From Lateolabrax maculatus (lineage: Eukaryota > Chordata > Actinopteri > Acropomatiformes > Lateolabracidae), in NCBI GenBank assembly GCA_031216445.1, contig CM062200.1, forward strand, positions 2,989,501-3,053,500: 64,000 bases of DNA, read 5' to 3'. Each line of letters begins with the position of its first letter. Position 1 is the stretch's first letter. This document shows positions 57,661 to 64,000 of the stretch, one piece after another. The notes below the pieces were generated by a model. That model was not told the origin of the DNA. It saw nothing but the letters and a program-made list of their open reading frames with translations, and did no database searches. Made by a program: the position numbers and the translations under genes.

Positions 57661-59400
57661 GTCCCTGATTATTGGGTGTTGATTTGAGCCTGAATTGGCT
57701 CAATGAAACAAACAAATATTAAAGTGTTATTAATTAAGATTAAAACCCTATGTGAAGATAAACTGATAAAGGTCTTCTGCTACTTTTCTCAAGGAAATTT
57801 GTTTGTGCCTTCAAGGTCTTTTTTTTTTGCACTGATGGTCAATAAAACTTTTTTTTTAAACGTGATTTAGTTTCATTTTCATTGAAGAGTTTTTTATTTA
57901 ATTTCCAGATGCTGCAACAACAATTCCAGTAAAATTAATTATTTTTTCTTGTTGAAATCTCCTTTTTTATGGTTCTATATTTTAAAAAGAATATTTTTTC
58001 TATTATTGTGTTCTTATATCACTCTGCTTTGCTTCAAAGTTGTGACTTAATGTTGGAGATGAAGTCGCTCCTGTGTGGTTTCATCCTGAAGCTTTTCAGC
58101 GCCAGTTGAAGAGGCCATAAAGTTTTACAGCATCTCTGCATCCGGTGAAGACAAAACAGCTTCCAAACCCTCTGAGACAGAGATGAAGGCCTGCACGTTC
58201 AGTACAAAGTCTCAAATATTAATATCATTATTATTATTGTCTGTGAAATCATGCAAGAGAAAGAAAAAGGCTTTAAATGTATATTAAAGCGTCTAAAGCT
58301 TATAAACCGATCGACTGATTGGAAAGAGATTTTATTAAATATATTTAATGAATGAATTCAGGCCTGAAGAAGCACCGAAGATTAGTTTCATGTTTGACTG
58401 AAATATTAAAAAACACGACAGAAACTCTCAGGCCTGCAGAGGAAAATAAATACAGCTTTCAATCAGAGGCCTCGTTAGATTTAATATTTTATTATTTATC
58501 ATTATTAACTAACTTTTATTTTACACTTTTGTTTTGGAAATACAGTTAAAACGTGTTCTATATTTTAAGCAAACGACGGTCTTTTTGTTGGACTTTGTGT
58601 CTTTTCGAGGCCAAAAGAAAAATCCGCGGAGGAGGAATTTGTTGCATTTCAGGAATTTATGGTTTTATTGGGTCTATAAATGTCGGAAATCCTCGTTTGC
58701 GGTGGAAACCAGCAGCATGCCAACTGAAAAAGATCATTTTAAACAAAGAAAAACGGAAATAAGACCTCAGAAGTAATAATACGAAGAGGAAGAAATACGT
58801 TTTTAAAGAATTAATTTCAGCCTGAACGACCGTGCCTGACTTTAAAACGGGAGTTTAATTTCCTTCCTGATCATCTTAATAGAAAAGTTGGTGAACAATG
58901 TTCTGTTCAAAGTTCTGTGACCTTAAAAATCTCCCTGAGGACAGAAATCAGCCAACACCGCTTCCATCTCGGGCCTGTTTGGTCAAAGCCGAACTGGTGA
59001 CTGAAGGAAATCCTCCATTTCCACGGATCATAATCACCTTTAATGCAAAATAATCTTTCAGCCTGAAACCATTTTATTTTAAATCATTTGGGTTCTGAGG
59101 TTTTGAGATTGCACCATTTATTCAGGTGCGTGTTTGAAGACAGAGATCTCAGGTTCAGGGTTTAGGACTGAAGCCAGATTATTGTATGATTAAAGCTTTA
59201 TAATAACCGGATTAGAGAACAATGAGAATCTGTACAGACCTTTCAGACTGGACCAGAACCAGGTGCAGCAGCACATCCAGGACTGAAACACTCCCACATC
59301 TCCCCCTTTAAAAAACCCTGCAGCGAATCTAAACAGTTCAGGCCTCGGACGAAATAAAGATGGCGATGAGAAAGCACGTCTAAAGCACGAAAACTGCTGC
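57661..59400. other. AT-rich region between ttll6 and hoxb6b, no gene
   Basis: I see no protein-like ORF and no hairpin I could identify as a Hox-cluster microRNA (mir-196 or mir-10). Confidence 0.35.
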
Positions 59401-59439
59401 TGTTTATGAAAATTTACAACTTTGCCGTGGAAGTTTACG

Positions 59440-59860
59440 ACTCCTGCGGCTCGGGGATTGGTCGCTGGCGGTCATGTGGCTGCAGGAATGGGAACTTATT
59501 CCCCATGAGGTTATATTGCAGCTGCTGCTTCTTTTCGCCGCTCATTCACTTAACAGTAGAAACACACGCTTTTCTTGGCTCTTAAATAAGCGACAGGACG
59601 AATTTGGCCGGTGAACGTGCGTAATTTCCCCCCAAAAACCAGGTGGGCGACGCCTGAGCGTGCGCGCCATGTTGCCGAGGCTCTGCTTGTGTTGTGGCAG
59701 AAAAATGAGGCATCATCTCCCTCCTGGACGGCGGGATTACTCTCAGGAAAGCACTTGAAGAAAGTGGGATTTTCTTTTTGAAGGGGAGAAGGTGTGAGCG
59801 GAAGCCTGGCGGAGTGGCAGCGGCACGGGACGTGATGGATGATCGACAGAGGTAAGAGCT
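59440..59860 (+). promoter_or_regulatory. GC-rich candidate promoter with 5' exon, upstream of hoxb6b
   Basis: GC-rich sequence in the Hox-cluster end with a CCAAT box on minus (GGGGATTGGTCGCTGG near 59453) and an E-box-like GTCATGTGGC. An exon-like stretch ends at a strong donor, GACAGAG/gtaagag, near 59852. Could be an upstream hoxb6b exon, a HoxBb long transcript or a remnant of a lost hox promoter; the sequence alone does not decide. Confidence 0.35.
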
Positions 59861-59869
59861 CCGTGTGTC

Positions 59870-61792
59870 CGCCGCGCCGCCGCCGCCGCCGCCGGCCTCC
59901 TGTTTACTTCACAGGCGACGGGGAGATCCGTCTTTAAGAAGCGCTAATGATCCGGGCCTGAGCGCCTTTTCTTCCTCCTCCTCCTCCTCCTCCTCCTGCG
60001 AGCTGCTCACAACCAGTTGCTGCTCTGTCCGTTTAACCCGTGAGACGCCGCGGCGCCTTCAGGTGCACAGACAGGCCGCAGTGTTTGCGCTAAAATGTGT
60101 TAAAATGTGTTAAAATGTGTTAAAATGCTCCAACCTGCGGCAGGTGTGAGGCCCGCGTGAGGCTGGAGATGCTGCGTGATGAAGAGGCCGCACAGGCTCC
60201 ACTGGGCTGATGATGATGATGGTGGTAGTGGTGGTGGTGGCCGAACAGGGCCTGTGCTGCCTGAGACGTGTTTTTCTTAAAAATCAGATAAATCTTCCCA
60301 CATTTTACTCTGCTGACTGATTTTATTCTATTTCCTGTTATTTTATGTGATTTTATTTGGTGGTTTTAGTGTAAAAAACGTGCCAGACGTCCTGCACGTG
60401 GATGTTACGCGGCGCTGCCTCCTCGTCGAGCTGTTTCGCTTCTCTTTTTCCAAATATTGTATAATTCTGCGCACATATTTGCTCTGTTTGTTGCTTATTT
60501 TTGATTTTGCAAGAACTACGCAGTCAATAATCACGGCGTTGAGCGTTTTGTTGGGTTTCTGGCGCCTCTGCAGCGTTTTCTCTGCGTCTTATTTTAACGC
60601 TGCGGTTTTCTAAAAATCATGTTGTGAGGTGGAAATGTGGGATGTTGTCTGTGTCAGAGGAGCGTCAGTGTTTGTTTGCAGCTTCCAGATGTGCAGCAGC
60701 TGTTCACCTACTGCAGATTCTTTAATCTAAACTTTTCAATCTAAATGTTTTCCAAACGGATTTTATCCAAAATAATAAAATGTTCCCATCCGGAGATCAT
60801 TGGATCTGAAGCAAAGACGAAAAACAGCATTATTCATTCATCATTCATCCTACAAATATTCACGTTTCTACCTAGTTTATTTAAAAAACTTTACTAAATT
60901 TAAGGTTCACGTTGTTTTAACAAACAGTGCCTTATTTCATTGTTTTCATTTATTTTTTATTTGATAAGGGGACTTTTCCGAAGGCCAAAGCTAATTTTAA
61001 AAAATGTAGAAATTATTTATATGGAATTATAAACATCAATATAAATGTTAACACTTAATTTAACAAATTCACATATTTGTTTGCACGAAAAACCTGTAAC
61101 ATCGTATTATTGACAATAAATAAAAGACTTTAACATTACATTTTGGTGTTATTAATAATAGTAATACTACGTAATTCATACATAATGAACATAATATCAA
61201 TAATATTTACGTTAATGAACATAATAATAGTAATATAGCTATTAATAGTAACGTTAATTGATTTGATTAATTATTTCTAAATACACTTATTGACCAGTGA
61301 TTGAATCACATCAGGCAGATACTGAGACTGATTTCACACATTTATACTTACAGTTTTTTTTAAATTGGAGAATTTAGTTTCCACTTTATCACGGTGTGTG
61401 AAGATGATGATGATGATGAGGATGATGATGATGATCTGTGTGGAAGCGCGTGTCCTCCCTCCTGCTCTCTGCGCGTCTTCATGGAGTCACAGCTGCTGTT
61501 GAATCAGAAATCAGGACGAGATGAAACCTTTTCAAGAGTCAAACAGAAACATTATTGACGCATTTTCTCCTGCATCGATTTTGGATGAATTAATGATCAA
61601 TATTAGGATTTGTGGCGGCTGCACTGGGAACACGGGGCTGTATCAGTGTGTTTAATAGTTACAGTAGATTATTTAACAGGGTGGAAGTGAAGGTTAGAGG
61701 CAGGGGAGGAGATGGAGCCAGATGTGCGCCTGCAATCTGTGCGTAAATGGAAATAATGCGCAAAGTGTTTTGGCGATGTTTTTCTTCTTGGT

Positions 61793-61826
<34 letters not shown>

Positions 61827-61835
61827 GAGACAGAG

Positions 61836-61898
<63 letters not shown>

Positions 61899-62300
61899 CA
61901 GAGAGAGGGAGGGAGGGAGAGTGCTTGTTTATGACGGAGGGGGTGAAGTCCGTCTGTTTTACTGGACTGCATTTGCATAAAACGAAAAGTTCTCACACAC
62001 ACAGTTATTCTATAAGAACTATGCTGTTGTTGTACTTTTTTATTTTCTTGTGTTTTCGTGTTTTTCTGAGAGTCGCCGCATCTCTGAGAGTGCGTGCGCG
62101 AGCGTGCGTAAAAGACCGACAGGCTCGAGCGCTTCGTTTCGATTCACCGGGGACCCCCGCGCGCAACAAGAGCCCCCCATGGGTGCAATAGTGCAAGCAC
62201 AGACGGCGGTGATTGGCCAGAGGTTGATCAGATGGTACACTTCCCCTCTGTATTCAGTGGCACCTCACAACCCCCCCTTTCAGCAAAAACCAAATCTCGG
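59870..62300. other. Region with simple repeats upstream of hoxb6b, no gene
   Basis: Contains 'taaaatgtgt' repeated three and a half times (60091-60127), a GAT-rich run (61405-61436) and two (GT)n blocks (61797-61825 and 61841-61884) with GA-rich ends. No coding sequence found. Confidence 0.5.
61797..61884. repeat. Double (GT)n microsatellite
   Basis: Two GT blocks separated by a GAGA-rich interruption. Confidence 0.9.
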
Positions 62301-62383
62301 ATAAAGTAATGGCAAAACCACTTGGACTATAAAAGACAACAAATCATATTCCTCCGGAGTATATACACCCCGTTGTCCACCCA
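62205..62383 (+). promoter_or_regulatory. hoxb6b: hoxb6b promoter and 5' UTR
   Basis: A CCAAT-type box (GTGATTGGCCAG near 62209) and a TATA box (ACTATAAAAG near 62327) precede the ATG at 62384 by about 55 nt. Confidence 0.55.
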
Positions 62384-64000
62384 ATGAGTTCCTATTTTGT
62401 TAACTCAACTTTTCCCGTGTCTCTACCGGGAGGACAGGACTCTCTCCTGGGTCAGATACCGTTATATTCCTCGGGATACACCGATCCGTTAAGACACTAC
62501 TCCAGCGCGGCCACATATGGAGCAGCCAACATGCAGGAGAAGGTTTACCCGGCGTCCTACTACCAGCAGACGGGCGCAGCGGCGGCGGCGGCCATCTACG
62601 GCCGCGCGGGCGGCGGGGCGCCCTGCGACTACAACCCGGTCGGGACTTTCTACAAGGACGCGGAGGGCTCGTGCGCTTTCTCGAGCCGCGAGGACCAGCC
62701 GCTGTTCGTCACTCAGGAGCAGCAGCAGCGCAAAGCCGAGTGCCCGGAGGCGGCTGTCAGCATGAGCAGCAGCATCGACGACAAGTCCTCCACGCTGATC
62801 TACCCGTGGATGCAGAGGATGAACGCCTGCTCCGCCGGTGAGTAGAAAGTGCACGTTTGACTGTTTGACTGTGTTGTTGTGGCCGCGGGGGCGCATCCTC
62901 CGAGTTACCTGTCAGCTCGAGCTCCACACTCGCACTAATATTTAATCAACTTAACGATCAGACGCGGAAAAAAACAGCAAATAATTCGTTGATCACGGAG
63001 CGGAAAAGTGGAGTTTGAGATGATCGTGATTGCGCACGGATCTTCGTGCGCCTTCGGGGCTTTGGCTGCCACATCGTCGTCACATACATCCACGGCTGCA
63101 CGCGCACGCACGCACGCACGCACGCACACACAGACCTGGCCTACATCAGCCGAGCTCCAACTTAAAGCTCTTAGTGTCACATGGCGTCTCCGGAATGGGC
63201 CTTTTCCCCGTTTCAGAGCGACACTTTACACCCAGAAACACTTTCAGCAGCGATTAACTGTCCAAAATATAAACACAAACGTCTTGATTTCACTGTAAAT
63301 CTAAAAGAAACCGACATGTTACACAGGCTTTCTTCATTACTGCGCAGCTTGCCTCTGCCTGTACATCCCTGCTGTAATGTTACAGAACAACATACTGATG
63401 AAAATACACCATGAAGTCACTTTTACGCACCAGGCATTGAACACATTACAGGCTACATCCAACTGTAGCCACACTGATGGCATCATTTAGGGGATTTTTT
63501 AAAATAAAATATACCTAAAGGTTATTATAAACTCACTGTGAGGCGTGTTATGGACATAATGAGGAAATATTAAAGGAAAATGTTGTGATTTTATAGAAGC
63601 TATTTTTAAAAAATGGTTATAAGCTGCGAGACATTTGCCTTCCTACAGGAAGAGGATATTATAGGAGAAAATGTAAAAAATACGTACAATAAAGTACAGT
63701 TAATTACTGTATCATAATTCACTACTTTATACACAACAAAAGATTATATTTGAATGTTATAAGCTGTGGTTTGGAGTTGAAATACACCAAGAATCTGAAT
63801 TACCACTTTATTGTATTTTTTCAGACACACGACTTCAGATTTCGAGTGCAATTTCAGGTAGATTTTTCTCCTACACTTTGGAAATTCACTGACGACAAGC
63901 ATTTAATTATTAATTGATGAATTCGTTTTTTTAAATTTTTTTTGTTCCAGGCCCATTTGGCAACAGTGGCCGCAGGGGCCGACAGACCTACACCCGCTAC
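62384..64000 (+). CDS. hoxb6b: Homeobox protein Hox-B6 (teleost b paralogue), right end cut off
   Basis: Exon 1 is 62384-62837. Exon 2 starts at 63951 after a clear acceptor and runs off the window after 50 bases. The N-terminus MSSYFVNSTFPVSLPGGQDS is the Hox6 signature. A poly-Ala run (65-70) and the hexapeptide IYPWMQRM (YPWM at 140-143, the PBX contact) follow, then, across the intron, GPFGNSGRRGRQTYTRY, the start of a Hox6 homeodomain. Hox6 proteins are nuclear transcription factors that pattern the anterior trunk. The b assignment rests on context: the nearest 5' neighbour is ttll6, with no hoxb7-hoxb13, as expected for the reduced HoxBb cluster. The intron (62838-63950) has a (CGCA)n run near 63098-63133. 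Confidence 0.93.

Noticed and set aside
60091..60127. Short direct repeats considered as a CRISPR-like or regulatory array
   Set aside because: Only three and a half adjacent 10-bp units without spacers, in a vertebrate genome; a simple minisatellite.
61694..62191. ORFs of His/Thr or Cys/Val repeats near 61.8 kb
   Set aside because: Direct translations of (GT)n microsatellites.
57279..62383. Search for mir-196 or mir-10 hairpins in the Hox interval
   Set aside because: Neither mature microRNA sequence was found on either strand by reading; a covariance search would be needed to exclude divergent forms.

Overview
The window is nuclear DNA of a ray-finned (teleost) fish, most likely a percomorph. 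The evidence is vertebrate multi-exon genes with GT-AG introns, abundant teleost-type dispersed repeats and microsatellites, a two-cysteine fish type I interferon gene, and a hox6 gene beside ttll6 with no hox7-13 gene between them, which fits the HoxBb cluster made by the teleost genome duplication.

Layout. 1-14.1 kb holds three housekeeping genes: mrm1 (minus, intronless ORF 2134-3330), chmp2a (plus, 5346-6854) and msl1 (minus, 10014-13377). 14.1-18.1 kb holds gip, the incretin precursor (plus, 15978-17677). 18.17-29.67 kb is the accessory part: two copies of a tandem unit of about 3.7 kb, 7,895 bp apart, each with one long intronless gene for a 717- or 702-residue protein I do not recognise, with a complete five-exon type I interferon gene (minus, 23286-24294) between them. 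31.4-34.9 kb is snf8 (plus), 36.0-41.3 kb a calcoco2/NDP52-type autophagy receptor gene (minus), 49.0-57.3 kb ttll6 (plus), and 62.38 kb to the right edge is hoxb6b (plus), cut off early in the homeobox.

Synteny. As I recall it, the human 17q21.32 order is HOXB13 - TTLL6 - CALCOCO2 - ATP5MC1 - UBE2Z - SNF8 - GIP. This window keeps hox - ttll6 - calcoco2 - snf8 - gip, so the right half is a conserved HoxB flank. The interferon gene and the tandem unknown genes lie exactly between snf8 and gip, which are neighbours in human.

How the genes relate. chmp2a (ESCRT-III) and snf8 (ESCRT-II) both serve endosomal sorting. calcoco2 is a selective-autophagy receptor and the interferon is an antiviral cytokine. 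The most unusual signal is the tandem pair: the coding regions have diverged, but about 440 bp of promoter, 5' UTR and first codons looks letter-for-letter identical, and a downstream block of about 240 bp that can fold into a long hairpin is almost identical. This points to gene conversion or strong constraint at both ends. Exon maps were built by hand from splice signals and checked for reading phase; all close except the first ttll6 junction, where an in-frame TGA lies directly after the expected acceptor.
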